DNA from: Spirochaetaceae bacterium
Lineage (GTDB): Bacteria; Spirochaetota; Spirochaetia; Treponematales; Breznakiellaceae
DNA: 39,094 nt
Assembly (NCBI GenBank): GCA_031290205.1
Contig: JAITNZ010000177.1
Coordinates: 1-39,094 of the forward strand
Reading direction: 5' to 3'
Each line of letters begins with the position of its first letter. Position 1 is the stretch's first letter. The notes below the pieces were generated by a model. That model made no database searches. It saw only the letters and a list, made by a program, of their open reading frames with translations, and was not told the origin of the DNA. Made by a program: the position numbers and the translations under genes. Of this stretch, positions 23,287 through 31,577 are shown in pieces.

Positions 23287-23796
23287 TCACTGAATTACCA
23301 TGAAGTCTGTGAAATAGAGTTTTTCGATTTTTCCAAGCCTGAGGAAGCTGTTATAGCGCGCCAGAAGCTTGTTTTTAATGGTTGCGTCATCGTTAAGAAT
23401 GGGGCTTGAAGCTGGAAGTTCTGCGAAAAAATCAAGTGTTGCGTTACGGAAATCGCGGATATGCAGGGCAAGTTCTTCGTAAAAAGCCCGGTCCTCGCTG
23501 TTGTAGGGGAAGTAAGGCTCGATTATCACCGTAGCCAGCGTCATATTCCGCTCCGCCTTTAATGCGGCGCGGATTCTCCCGATGCCACCGAATGTTTTCT
23601 CGGAAAACAGCTGGATTGGAGACTGTGCCGCGCCTAAGTTTTCTGCTGGAAGCGGCGGCATAGCAGCGTTCTGCGACGCTTCTCTAAGAAACACCGCAGA
23701 ACTAACGGTAATAAAAAGCAATTGCACAATCAAGATGCCAAGTAAAACCCCGTCAAACTTGGACTTATTAGACTTCTTCACATTGCACTTTACCAT
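23287..23796 (-). CDS. FliL-like flagellar basal-body-associated protein
   Basis: About 169 residues. One membrane helix lies near residues 16-36 (VLLGILIVQLLFITVSSAVF). It is followed by a linker and a C-terminal domain with the FliL pattern: ATVIIEPYFPYNS, ELALHIRDFRNATLDFFAEL and the terminal LGKIEKLYFTDFMVIQ. FliL sits by the stator around the flagellar motor. ATG 23796 is chosen because GAGG precedes it and it gives a normal FliL layout; the frame extends to 23904 without a better signal. It is not next to other flagellar genes here, so it may be a second, stand-alone FliL. Confidence 0.7.
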   Translation of the reverse strand: MVKCNVKKSNKSKFDGVLLGILIVQLLFITVSSAVFLREASQNAAMPPLPAENLGAAQSPIQLFSEKTFGGIGRIRAALKAERNMTLATVIIEPYFPYNSEDRAFYEELALHIRDFRNATLDFFAELPASSPILNDDATIKNKLLARYNSFLRLGKIEKLYFTDFMVIQ

Positions 23797-24173
23797 AAGG
23801 GCGCCTCTGGAAACTAGTGTTCTGTCCGAAACAGAGTGCGTAATAATTGTCGTAGATTCGGGATGTGGTTTGAAGCCGCAAAACACGCAGCGTAAGCAGT
23901 GCAAGCAGCGGCTATCGCCAATTTGACCGCCTTGTTCGCTTTTAAGGGCAGCGTTTCATCGGGATTGCCTGGCGCATTCGAAGCGGGGTTTCGGAAGTCT
24001 ATTGATGAGTATGCCGAGGGTAATTATGGATGAAGTTGTTAACGATATGACCGCACTCTATCGACGCCGCTATAACAATCGTCGCGCCATGCTTGACGTG
24101 TTGCGCAGGTTTCCTCCACCCGAACCGCGAAAGAAATAGCAATCACTGTAGCTTGACGGTAGCGATTACTGAA
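23797..24173. other. 377-base spacer with little content
   Basis: No recognisable gene was found. Two overlapping plus-strand short frames are present: one ending KSIDEYAEGNYG at about 24033, and one of 37 codons at 24026-24139. The region may hold remnants of a decayed gene, since both frames have plausible composition, but I recognise no family. Confidence 0.4.
24026..24139 (+). CDS. possible small ORF, unrecognised
   Basis: A 37-codon frame (MDEVVNDMTALYRRRYNN..., Arg-rich, ending PPPEPRKK) with GAGGG six bases before ATG 24026, convergent with the sugar permease gene. It overlaps another short frame ending just after its start. No domain or promoter was recognised; it could be a gene fragment or chance. 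Confidence 0.2.
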   Translation: MDEVVNDMTALYRRRYNNRRAMLDVLRRFPPPEPRKK

Positions 24174-24989
24174 TTAGCCTTTAACAGCGCCGGCGGTTAA
24201 ACCGCGGACGACATATTTCTGGAATATCATCGTGAGGATGATTGCCGGTGTTACGATGGCGACTGCGGCTGCCATGACGCCGCCCCAGTCAACTTCAGCA
24301 TAGGACATAAAATTATAGACGGCTATGGGGAGCGTTTTTGTTTTCTCCATGCTGAGGACTTGCGAGAACATAAAGTTATTCCACGAAAAAATAAAACTCA
24401 ATGTTGTTGCCGTAACGATACCGGGCATCGAAAGCGGCAGTATGATCTTGATAAAAGCGTAGGGGCGCGAAGCGCCGTCCACGAGCGCGGAGTCTTCCAG
24501 CTCGGTGGGTATCGTCTCGAAGTAGGCCGACATGATCCAGACGACTATCGGCAGCGCAATCAGTATATGTGAAAGTATCAACGCCGTGTAAGAATCCATC
24601 AGATTGAGGCGCGAGAAAACTATATACCAGGGCATTAAAAACGAGATGCCGGGCATCAAGCGGGCGACGAGGATGAGCATTAAAAGTTTTTTCTGCATAT
24701 AGCGGGCTATCGAATACGCGGCGGGGAGCCCTATCACTAACGAAATGAGGACTGCCGTAACGGCGACTACCGTTGAGTTTTTTAGATACAAAAGAAAATT
24801 CTGCTCACCAAAAACTTTATGAAAATTACGCATCGTCGGCGAAAAAATAAATTTTGGGGGCCAGGATATTATATCAACCTGCGTCTTGAATGATGATAAG
24901 AACATCCACAAAAATGGAAACACCACCGGAATCAATATGGCAATAACCAACAGGGCAAATAAAATTTTTTGTAAACAAGACGACTTCAT
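24174..24989 (-). CDS. CUT1 sugar ABC transporter permease (MalG-type)
   Basis: A 271-residue MalG/UgpE-type permease with six membrane segments and the EAA loop EDSALVDGASRPYAFIKIILPLSMPGI (about residues 163-189). The start has AAGGGG with an A/T spacer before ATG 24989, 10 bases after the MalF-type gene. It forms the channel with that protein. The C-terminus YVVRGLTAGAVKG is the typical end for this class. No ATPase is nearby; CUT1 systems often share a distant MsmK/UgpC-type ATPase. Confidence 0.92.
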   Translation of the reverse strand: MKSSCLQKILFALLVIAILIPVVFPFLWMFLSSFKTQVDIISWPPKFIFSPTMRNFHKVFGEQNFLLYLKNSTVVAVTAVLISLVIGLPAAYSIARYMQKKLLMLILVARLMPGISFLMPWYIVFSRLNLMDSYTALILSHILIALPIVVWIMSAYFETIPTELEDSALVDGASRPYAFIKIILPLSMPGIVTATTLSFIFSWNNFMFSQVLSMEKTKTLPIAVYNFMSYAEVDWGGVMAAAVAIVTPAIILTMIFQKYVVRGLTAGAVKG

Positions 24990-24999
24990 AATTTTCCCC

Positions 25000-25890
25000 T
25001 TAGACTTCGAAGCGAGTGCGAAGTTTCATCACTCCGAGGCTGAAGAACAGCACGATGAGGAAGAGAAAGACGAGCGACACCGACGAGCGCCCCATCTCGA
25101 AATACTCAAAACTCAGCTTAAACGCATAAATATTTAATGTTTCCGATGAATAGCCGGGACCGCCGCGCGTCATCGCATAGATAATATCGTAGGTTTTAAG
25201 CGCGTCGACGGCGCGTAAGACGAGCGCGGTAAGCATCGTCGGCATTATCATCGGCAGCGTGATGTGAAAAAAAGTCTGCACGCCGCCGGCGCCGTCCACC
25301 CGCGCCGATTCAAACACTTCATGCGGCAGCCCGGAAAGACCGGCAAGCATGATCAGCGCGATCATCGGCGTCCATTGCCATATATCGACGAGCATCAGCG
25401 CCTGCATGACGGTGGATGTCTCGGTTACCCACCCGCTTTGCGGGAGGTGCAACACACTCAGTATATAGTTGAGGAAGCCTATCGTCGGATCATAAAAAAG
25501 ATTGAACACGATACCGATAGCAACCGGCGTTACTACAAGCGGAAGGAGAAGGAGGAACTTCAGCAATCCCTTCCCCCTAAAATCGTTGTTCAATACCAAC
25601 GCAATGATCGTCCCCAACACCGTCTCGGCGGCAACAACGCCAAAGGTGAAGGCAAACGTGCGCAACACGGCGTTGAGGAAGCGGCTGTCTTTTATCACAT
25701 CAATATAACTTTTGAAGCCGGCGAGCGTAAGCGGGCGCCCCGAAGTAAGCGCCCAATCAGAAAAACTGACAAAGAGCGTGTAGACGATGGGAAACGCCAT
25801 CAAGAGGATGATGAAGACTGCCGCCGGCAGCGGGAAGATATATTTTAAGTTACGCTCAAAAAAACTTCCCGCTAAAGCATTATGTTTCAT
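25000..25890 (-). CDS. CUT1 sugar ABC transporter permease (MalF-type)
   Basis: A 296-residue MalF/UgpA-type permease with six membrane segments and the EAA motif FESARVDGAGGVQTFFHITLPMIMPT (about residues 192-217), plus the usual Tyr-Gly-rich tail TRGGPGYSSETLNIYAF. Its ATG overlaps the binding-protein stop in TAATG, so the two are translationally coupled. Confidence 0.92.
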   Translation of the reverse strand: MKHNALAGSFFERNLKYIFPLPAAVFIILLMAFPIVYTLFVSFSDWALTSGRPLTLAGFKSYIDVIKDSRFLNAVLRTFAFTFGVVAAETVLGTIIALVLNNDFRGKGLLKFLLLLPLVVTPVAIGIVFNLFYDPTIGFLNYILSVLHLPQSGWVTETSTVMQALMLVDIWQWTPMIALIMLAGLSGLPHEVFESARVDGAGGVQTFFHITLPMIMPTMLTALVLRAVDALKTYDIIYAMTRGGPGYSSETLNIYAFKLSFEYFEMGRSSVSLVFLFLIVLFFSLGVMKLRTRFEV

Positions 25891-27146
25891 TATTTTCCGT
25901 ATTCGCCGTCAGTTTTTAACAGTTCGTTGACCGCGGCGGCTTTTTCGCTTGCTAAGGCTGCGAGGCGGGGCGACGCGCCCTTCGTATCAATCGACTCGAT
26001 GATCACTTCGCCGATAAGATCGCGCGCCTTGCCGACCGAGCTCATGAAGGGTCTGTCGTAGGGGTAGCCGTTTTGCGCGGCGTGCTCCTGCGTTTCAATC
26101 AAGCCGGGGTTCATCGCCGCACGGACGCCGGAATCCTGCCATGCTGAGTTGCGCGCCATCGTAATATTGCGCCCCATACCCGCGATGGCAAGCTCTTGGC
26201 TGGTAGCCCAGTCGAGGAATTTTTGCGCCGCGTCAAGATTCTTTGTCTTTGCCGAAATGCCCATCGCCCAGGAAACAACGATGAAGGGGCTGTCCGCTTT
26301 TGGACCCGCCGGCAGCTTTGCCACGCCGACATTTTCCTGCGGAATCTGGGTCTTCGCGGGGTCGATAACCTGCCCGTAGAAGACCGAAGCATCCGTCCAC
26401 ATGGCGAGTTTACCCGCCTGGAAGACCGGCATCAGGTTTTCCCACGACATCGAGGTGATGCCCTGCGGTCCGTAGCTGCCGAGCATTCTTCCATAAAACT
26501 GAATCGCTTCGAGCGCTTCGGGGCTGTCGAAAACCGCGACGCCGCCGTCAAGATAACGCCCGCCGAAATTGTAAACATAGCTTGACATCTGCGTTACCGC
26601 CGCCGCGCCCGCTCCCCGTGAGCCGAAACCGGCAACGTCGCCGCTATTCAGCGCCTGGGCGGCTGCCTCAAGCTCGGTAAAATTAAGCGGCACTTGCAGC
26701 CCCGCCTTTGCGAAGAGGTCTTTGCGGTAGTAGAGCACCTGCCACTCGGTTACCAGCGGGACGATGTAGGGTGTGCCGTCTTTGCGCCCAATATCGACGG
26801 TATTTGCCGGATAATCGGCAAAATCATAGCTGTCGAGCGGCGCATACCAGCCGTTTTTGTTAAAAAGCAGCGTGTCCTGCAAGGGGCGCGTCATAAAAAC
26901 ATCCACTGAGGAGGAATTAGTCGCAAATTCCGTGGTAAGTTTCTGGGTAAGCTGGGCTTCTTGCAGGCTTTCGACCTGCACTTTGATGCCGCTTTCCTGT
27001 TCAAATTGAGGAATAGCGGATTTTAAGAGCTCGCCATAGGGGTGGTTGGCAAGCAAAACACGGATTTCGCCGGTGGCTTTCTTCCCACTACAGCTAAAAA
27101 AGAAAATCGAGCCCGTTATTAAAAGGGCGCATAAGATACGTTTCAT
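25890..27146 (-). CDS. CUT1 sugar-binding lipoprotein
   Basis: A 418-residue SBP_bac_1 lipoprotein. The lipobox FFSC follows a short hydrophobic stretch, and the mature part has IRVLLANHPYGELLKSAIPQFEQESGIKV, the standard start of the family, and WAMGISAKTKNLDAAQKFLDW later. ATG 27146 is preferred (GGAG six bases upstream); the frame to 27158 adds four residues. It is the first gene of the operon with two permeases. The sugar or glycerol-phosphate-type ligand cannot be decided. Confidence 0.9.
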   Translation of the reverse strand: MKRILCALLITGSIFFFSCSGKKATGEIRVLLANHPYGELLKSAIPQFEQESGIKVQVESLQEAQLTQKLTTEFATNSSSVDVFMTRPLQDTLLFNKNGWYAPLDSYDFADYPANTVDIGRKDGTPYIVPLVTEWQVLYYRKDLFAKAGLQVPLNFTELEAAAQALNSGDVAGFGSRGAGAAAVTQMSSYVYNFGGRYLDGGVAVFDSPEALEAIQFYGRMLGSYGPQGITSMSWENLMPVFQAGKLAMWTDASVFYGQVIDPAKTQIPQENVGVAKLPAGPKADSPFIVVSWAMGISAKTKNLDAAQKFLDWATSQELAIAGMGRNITMARNSAWQDSGVRAAMNPGLIETQEHAAQNGYPYDRPFMSSVGKARDLIGEVIIESIDTKGASPRLAALASEKAAAVNELLKTDGEYGK

Positions 27147-27232
27147 TTTGTTCTCCATAAAATATAAAAAAAGATTTCACCATTAAAAGGCTAGGGACAA
27201 GTGTAAACGATTTTGAAAAACAATGGAAGAGG

Positions 27233-27300
27233 GCGCCTCAGGCGCTTTCAGCCCATGCAAACGGCGCTCGCAGTCTTAACAGCCTAAGCAGGGGGCCTCA
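27233..27300. repeat. dispersed 60-70-bp repeat with mini-palindromes
   Basis: GCGCC-TCA-GGCGC (27233-27245) begins a segment CTTTCAGCCC ... ACGGCGCTCGCAGTC ... GCCTAAGCAGG that recurs with changes at 36668-36770 (twice) and inverted at 27656-27735. It is part of a 563-base gene-free stretch (27147-27709) made almost wholly of repeats. Confidence 0.75.
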
Positions 27301-27314
27301 GGCGCTTCCTGCCC

Positions 27315-27449
27315 TAGCAGCCTGTTGGACTTTGCCATTTTTTGCGAATTTTATATGCTATTAGATAGTATTTTGAAGAAATTTTCAACGAATTTCCATC
27401 AAAACAGATGCTATTAGCGAGATTTTGGTCGAAGTCCGACAGGCTGCTA
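27315..27449. mobile_element. 135-bp MITE-like element with 18-bp terminal inverted repeats
   Basis: TAGCAGCCTGTTGGACTT (27315-27332) and AAGTCCGACAGGCTGCTA (27432-27449) are inverted repeats with one mismatch. The A/T-rich interior has no gene but contains the direct repeat ATGCTATTAG at 27355-27364 and 27408-27417. Size, ends and lack of coding fit a non-autonomous element moved by a transposase elsewhere. No clear target duplication was seen. Confidence 0.65.
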
Positions 27450-27450
27450 A

Positions 27451-27536
27451 GAGCATGGCGGCGAGCACTGGCGCGTCCGCGCTTGTGTCGCGTACCTGAG
27501 AAAGCCTTCCCCTTGGACGCGAATGCACACGAATAA
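27451..27536. repeat. dispersed ~85-bp repeat (copy 1)
   Basis: The segment beginning GAGCATGGCGGCGAGCACTG, through TTGTGTCGCGTACCTGAGAA to GCGAATGCACACGAATA, recurs almost unchanged at 31318-31412 in the same orientation. No coding capacity was recognised. The remaining 27537-27655 is A/T-richer, with no gene seen. Confidence 0.8.
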
Positions 27537-27655
27537 TCGTAAAATATCCTTATGAATTCGCGATTTCATCGCGTCATTCGCAGACTTTTTTCTGCATCAA
27601 TCCGCAAATTTTGCGGATTTCCTTGATTTTTCTATTTTAATGCGCTCGCCCTGAC

Positions 27656-27735
27656 CGACATAGGGCAGCCCCAAACCTGCATACGCAGTTTGGACTGCGA
27701 ACGCCCTTTTCAAGGGCAGAAAGCGCCCGAGGCGC
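27656..27735. repeat. inverted copy of the 60-70-bp repeat overlapping the hemL 3' end
   Basis: On the minus strand it reads GCGCC-TCG-GGCGC, TTTCTGCCCTTGAAAAGGGC, GTTCGCAGTCCAAACTGCG. The hairpin GCCCTT/AAGGGC holds the hemL stop codon TGA in its loop region. The repeat encodes the last residues of HemL. Confidence 0.75.
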
Positions 27736-29035
27736 AGGCGGTGAGCGTCTTGTCGATTTCGATTTGCGTGTGCGCCGCCGAGATGAACATCGCCTCGAAC
27801 TGGGCAGGCGCTTGATAGATGCCCTGTTCCAGCATGAAGTTAAAATACGCGGCGTATCGCGCGGTGTCCGCTTTCATCGCGGAATCCAAATCGAAAACCG
27901 GCTCGTCCGTCCAGAAGAGCGAGCCTATCGAGCCTATCTTGTTGATGACGCAGTGCGCGCCTTTCTGCTGGGCAATTTCGGCGAGCCCTGTAAAGAGCGC
28001 GTCCGCCGTCTTTTCGAGGGCGGGGTAGATTTCCGGGTGGTCGCGCAGGAAGCCAAGTTGGGCGATGCCGGCAGCCATCGCCACAGGGTTGCCGGAAAGC
28101 GTTCCCGCCTGATAGACGGGACCGGCAGGCGAGACCATCTCCATGATTGCGCGCCTGCCGCCATAAGCGCCGACGGGCATTCCGCCGCCGATGATCTTGC
28201 CGAAACAGCTTAAGTCGGGCGCTATGCCGAACAAGTCCTGCGCGCCGCCCAAACCGAGCCGGAAGCCTGTTATCACCTCATCAAAGATGAGGAGCGCGCC
28301 CGCCGCCGTGCAGAGCGAGCGCAACCCGACGAGGAAGCCCTCTGCGGGGAGGACGACGCCCATATTTGCGGCGACCGGCTCCACGATGACGGCGGCGATT
28401 TCCCCTTTATGCCGCTCGAAAAGGCGGGACACGCTGTCGAGGTCATTGTAGCGGGCGACGAGGGTATCGCGGGCGCAGGCGGCGCTCACTCCGGCGCTGT
28501 CGGGGCGCGCCTCGCTGAGCAGCCCCGAGCCGGCTTTGACGAGCAGGGCGTCGCTGTGCCCGTGGTAGCAGCCGGCGAACTTGACGATCTTGTCGCGTCC
28601 GGTGAAGCCGCGGGCGACGCGGAGGGCGCTCATCGTTGCCTCGGTGCCTGAATTGACCATGCGAACCATCTCGAGAGCGGGAACGAGGCTCGTCAGCAGC
28701 CGCGCCATCACCACTTCAGCTTCGGTTGCCGCGCCGAAACTCAAGCCCGACTGCGCCGCCTTGCAGACTGCTTCCCGCACGACGGGGTGGTTATGCCCCA
28801 AAATCGCCGGTCCCCACGAGCAGACATAGTCGATATAGCGATTGCCGTCGGCGTCAGTCATGTAGGCGCCGTCGGCGGATTGGATGAACAGCGGGGGGCG
28901 GTTCACCGAGCGAAACGCCCGCACGGGGCTATTCACCCCGCCGGGAATGAGCGTTTTCGCCTCAGCAAAAAGAGCGCCTGAGGCAGTGCCACAGGCACCT
29001 TCAGCCTTGCTTTCACTATGAAAAAGGCGGTTCAT
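27710..29035 (-). CDS. hemL: glutamate-1-semialdehyde 2,1-aminomutase
   Basis: A 441-residue PLP enzyme converting glutamate-1-semialdehyde to 5-aminolevulinate in the C5 tetrapyrrole pathway. Family marks are IPGGVNSPVRAFRSV, SWGPAILGHNHP, VNSGTEATMSALRVARG, YHGHSDALLVKAGSG, IFDEVITGFR and the PLP lysine in CFGKIIGGGMPVGAYGG. It starts four bases after the C69 dipeptidase stop, with only a weak ribosome site, so coupling is likely. Both ends carry repeat DNA: near residues 9-20 (ESKAEGACGTASG) two mini-palindromes are translated, and the last residues ASGAFCP-stop are another repeat. 5-Aminolevulinate would feed corrinoid synthesis, which matches the corrinoid protein in this window. Confidence 0.93.
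   Translation of the reverse strand: MNRLFHSESKAEGACGTASGALFAEAKTLIPGGVNSPVRAFRSVNRPPLFIQSADGAYMTDADGNRYIDYVCSWGPAILGHNHPVVREAVCKAAQSGLSFGAATEAEVVMARLLTSLVPALEMVRMVNSGTEATMSALRVARGFTGRDKIVKFAGCYHGHSDALLVKAGSGLLSEARPDSAGVSAACARDTLVARYNDLDSVSRLFERHKGEIAAVIVEPVAANMGVVLPAEGFLVGLRSLCTAAGALLIFDEVITGFRLGLGGAQDLFGIAPDLSCFGKIIGGGMPVGAYGGRRAIMEMVSPAGPVYQAGTLSGNPVAMAAGIAQLGFLRDHPEIYPALEKTADALFTGLAEIAQQKGAHCVINKIGSIGSLFWTDEPVFDLDSAMKADTARYAAYFNFMLEQGIYQAPAQFEAMFISAAHTQIEIDKTLTACASGAFCP
28974..28998. repeat. in-frame mini-palindromes inside hemL
   Basis: GCC-TGA-GGC (28976-28984) and GTGCC-ACA-GGCAC (28986-28998) lie within codons ~13-20 of hemL. They resemble the intergenic palindromes of the window in stem and three-base loop. 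The encoded residues have no counterpart in the usual HemL N-terminus, which starts at the segment FAEAKTLIPGGVNSPVR. Confidence 0.7.
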
Positions 29036-29038
29036 CTT

Positions 29039-30859
29039 TTAATCGCCGCCTCGTTTCTTTTTATAGGTGGTTGGTCCGCGAAAGTAATCGGTCGCTTCCA
29101 GCCAATCATCATGGTAGCGTGTTCTGCCGAGTCTGCGCGCCTCTCCGGGCTGAGCATGGTTCACATCACCTTGATTGTAATTCAACACGAGCGTCTCGAA
29201 TAATTCGTGCCACGAACGCTGGATGGTCATCGCGTTGGCATTGAGGACATCGCTGAATATCACGAGCGCCTCGGCGGGGTTTTCTTTTGCCAGCGGCGCC
29301 AATGCCGCTTGGAGGAGGGGCACCATCCGGTCGGCTGAGCCTTCGTGCTTCGCTTGCGCGGCATTAATATCGTTTATCATGAAACTATATTTGAGGTTGG
29401 CATACTGCCCGACAAGGTTGAAGATGCGCCATGCCTGCCCGTCCAGATTGAACACCCGCGAATCGAAAACTTCATAATTCGGCGGCGGCGGCGCGACTGC
29501 TAACGGAACAAAGGTTGATTCGGCGCTGGCATTCAGCGCAATCCACGAAACAATGTTGATGGGATACGGCATATCAGGGCGCATTTGGTTGATATAGGTA
29601 ATATTCGTGTAATACACGCCGATGGGACGCTCCCACGCGCCGGTCAGCTCGGCTTGCGGGTCGCCGATATCACCGTCCGGATCGTTCGTCCCCAAATAGC
29701 GATTGGGGTTGCCCCAAGGTCCCGCCGCCGTTCCCTTGGTGAGGTCAAACTCAGTCCCCTCGTAGTGGTCGCGATGCATGGCGCGCAGATCGGCAAGGGT
29801 GAGCTTCTTGTCGGGCACCACCGAAAAGGGATACTGACGGGTAAGCCCCCGTTTGCCATCCTTCACCCAAGGCGATAAATTGAGGGAGGGCGCGGCGAGC
29901 GATAATCCCCGCCACACGCGGCGCAACGAATAATAGGGATGGCTGTATTCGCCGAGGCTTACCGTCGCAAGCCAATCCATAAGCCCCGATTGCTCGTCGC
30001 TCACCGTCCGCCAGCCCAGCTCGCGGGTAATATCGAAGAGCTTATCGCCATACATTTGGCTAAGGTTCCGCTTTGCCGGATCAATCTCGCGGATGCGAAA
30101 CTCGTTGGCGGCGATAAAAAACTCGCCGTCAGGCACCAGCTGCGCAACCCAGAGCCCGTTCGCGCCGGTATAATCCTCCGGCACAGGCGCCATCTCGATA
30201 ACCCACGCTTCGTCGGCATCGGCAACAGGCAGCGTTTCGCCGGTTCCCCAGTAGCCATAAACTTCAATAAGATGACCGATAAGGCGGACGGCATCGCGGG
30301 CGGTTTTGCAATGTTCAAGAGCAAGCTGAGAAAGCTCCGATGAATAAAAAATCCTTTTTTGGGGAACAGGCATATGTTCGATTTTGGCGCTGTTCGTGCA
30401 CTCGCCGAACATCACTCCCCATTCGTTGACAATGCCGTAATTCGCTTCTAAATACGAATAAGTCGCCGTGCGTCCGGTATCGCCCAGAAATCCCAGAATA
30501 TCGCGGTAGGGCACCGCGCCAATCGCGAGCGAACGCGGCAGCCCCGGATGGCGGTATGCTTCGGGACCATCGTCCAGCACCAGACGGGGAATCCCCAGCG
30601 CATGGTATTCCGGCAGATCACCCACGGCGACCGCAACCGCATAGATCGCGCGGCTGCCCGCAGGGTCAAACGTTTTCGCGGGAACAAAGACCACGCTCGA
30701 ATCGCCTTCGATATGCCCGTCGTCCGAATGGCTCACCATGACGCTACCGTCCGCGCTTGCTCCCTTGGTAACGATGGTCGTCGTGCAGGCAAACGCCGTG
30801 TCGAGCCCCGATAAGGCGAATATCACCAGCGCCAAAACGAGCATTTTAAGTGATTTCAC
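29039..30859 (-). CDS. peptidase family C69 dipeptidase (PepD-like), exported
   Basis: About 606 residues. A signal peptide ends at TAFA, and the next residue is the Cys of ACTTTIVTKGASADGS, the N-terminal nucleophile of C69 (Ntn) dipeptidases, exposed by signal cleavage. NEWGVMFGECTNSAKIE, ETLPVADADEAWVIEMAPVP, GLWVAQLVPDGEF and NEFRIREID are family segments. GTG 30859 is taken as start because GGAGG lies five bases before it; the ATG at 30871 contains that ribosome site within its own codons. AFAC could also act as a lipobox, which would block the nucleophile. It probably hydrolyses dipeptides outside the inner membrane. It precedes hemL with a three-base gap. Confidence 0.88.
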   Translation of the reverse strand: MKSLKMLVLALVIFALSGLDTAFACTTTIVTKGASADGSVMVSHSDDGHIEGDSSVVFVPAKTFDPAGSRAIYAVAVAVGDLPEYHALGIPRLVLDDGPEAYRHPGLPRSLAIGAVPYRDILGFLGDTGRTATYSYLEANYGIVNEWGVMFGECTNSAKIEHMPVPQKRIFYSSELSQLALEHCKTARDAVRLIGHLIEVYGYWGTGETLPVADADEAWVIEMAPVPEDYTGANGLWVAQLVPDGEFFIAANEFRIREIDPAKRNLSQMYGDKLFDITRELGWRTVSDEQSGLMDWLATVSLGEYSHPYYSLRRVWRGLSLAAPSLNLSPWVKDGKRGLTRQYPFSVVPDKKLTLADLRAMHRDHYEGTEFDLTKGTAAGPWGNPNRYLGTNDPDGDIGDPQAELTGAWERPIGVYYTNITYINQMRPDMPYPINIVSWIALNASAESTFVPLAVAPPPPNYEVFDSRVFNLDGQAWRIFNLVGQYANLKYSFMINDINAAQAKHEGSADRMVPLLQAALAPLAKENPAEALVIFSDVLNANAMTIQRSWHELFETLVLNYNQGDVNHAQPGEARRLGRTRYHDDWLEATDYFRGPTTYKKKRGGD

Positions 30860-30922
30860 AGAATCCTCCATAAGAAACTAAGCCCCATTGTGCCGCTTTA
30901 CCCCTGAAAATTCAAGGGGAGG

Positions 30923-31151
30923 AGGGGGAAGTCTCCCCCTACGGGCGCACTGCGTTGCGCCCTACCCCCTCTGCGGGGGAGTGTGCCCCCGCAACGCCCC
31001 CCTGCGTAAAAATCGCCCTCCTCTTACCGAAGGCAAGGCAGGAACCGCCTGTGGCGGACCGCAACGCCCCGCTGGGGGGGAGAGGTGCCCCCCAGACCCT
31101 CCGTTAGCAATATAGGTATCACTTTAGAATTTACCCCGAAAAATAAATTGC
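30923..31151. repeat. composite GC-rich dispersed repeat (copy B, inverted)
   Basis: Reverse complement of the composite at 7845-7964: GGTGCAATTTATTTTTCG and GGTAAATTCTAAAGTG at one end and GGGGGCGTTGCGGGGGCACA ... TAGGGGGAGACTTCCCCCT at the other. An extra ~110 bases sit between them, including the palindrome CCGCC-TGT-GGCGG (31045-31057). It is part of a 917-base gene-free stretch (30860-31776). Confidence 0.78.
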
Positions 31152-31198
31152 ACCCGGGGAGACGGGGAGCCCACTAGGGCGAGCGCATTAAGAATTTG

Positions 31199-31278
31199 TC
31201 CACAGATGGACACAGATACACACAGATTTTCACACTGCAATTTTCTTCATCTGTGTTAATCTGTGTGTATCTGTGGAC
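31199..31278. repeat. CACAGAT-type inverted repeat
   Basis: GTCCACAGATGGACACAGAT and ACACACAGATT on the left (31199-31228) face AATCTGTGTGTATCTGTGG (31258-31276) on the right. The left arm has an extra 10-base GGACACAGAT unit, so the arms consist of short repeats of about ten bases. The intervening 30 bases could loop out. No gene was seen. Confidence 0.75.
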
Positions 31279-31317
31279 ATTCATCGGTGAAGCCGTAACA
31301 GTTGAGTGCGCGGCAAG

Positions 31318-31412
31318 GAGCATGGCGGCGAGCACTGGCGCGTAAGCGCTTGTGTCGCGTACCTGAGAAAGCCTTCCCATTGTCCGCGAATGGACGCGAA
31401 TGCACACGAATA
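31318..31412. repeat. dispersed ~85-bp repeat (copy 2) with a GCGAATGNAC series
   Basis: Same segment as 27451-27536, followed by GCGAATGGAC GCGAATGCAC ACGAATAAAACGAAT units. Opposing TTCGTCTTCCGTTCGTGTTG and GGTTCGTGG follow at about 31480-31515, so the whole may be another armed repeat. Confidence 0.78.
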
Positions 31413-31577
31413 AAACGAATAAATTGCGCACAATTCTTACGATTTCTGCCTTGTTTATCACCATTATTCATATTCATTTCGTCTTCCGTTCGTGTTGTTC
31501 TTGAGGTTCGTGGTTGAATTCGGAACTGCTGTGGGCACAGGGTGCACTTCCAAATTCGGGGTAAATCAGGCGGCATT

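Noticed and set aside
27147..27240. Promoter for the sugar ABC operon (TTTACA-like -35)
   Set aside because: The only -10 candidates at proper spacing (TAATGG, AATGGT) are too weak to call.
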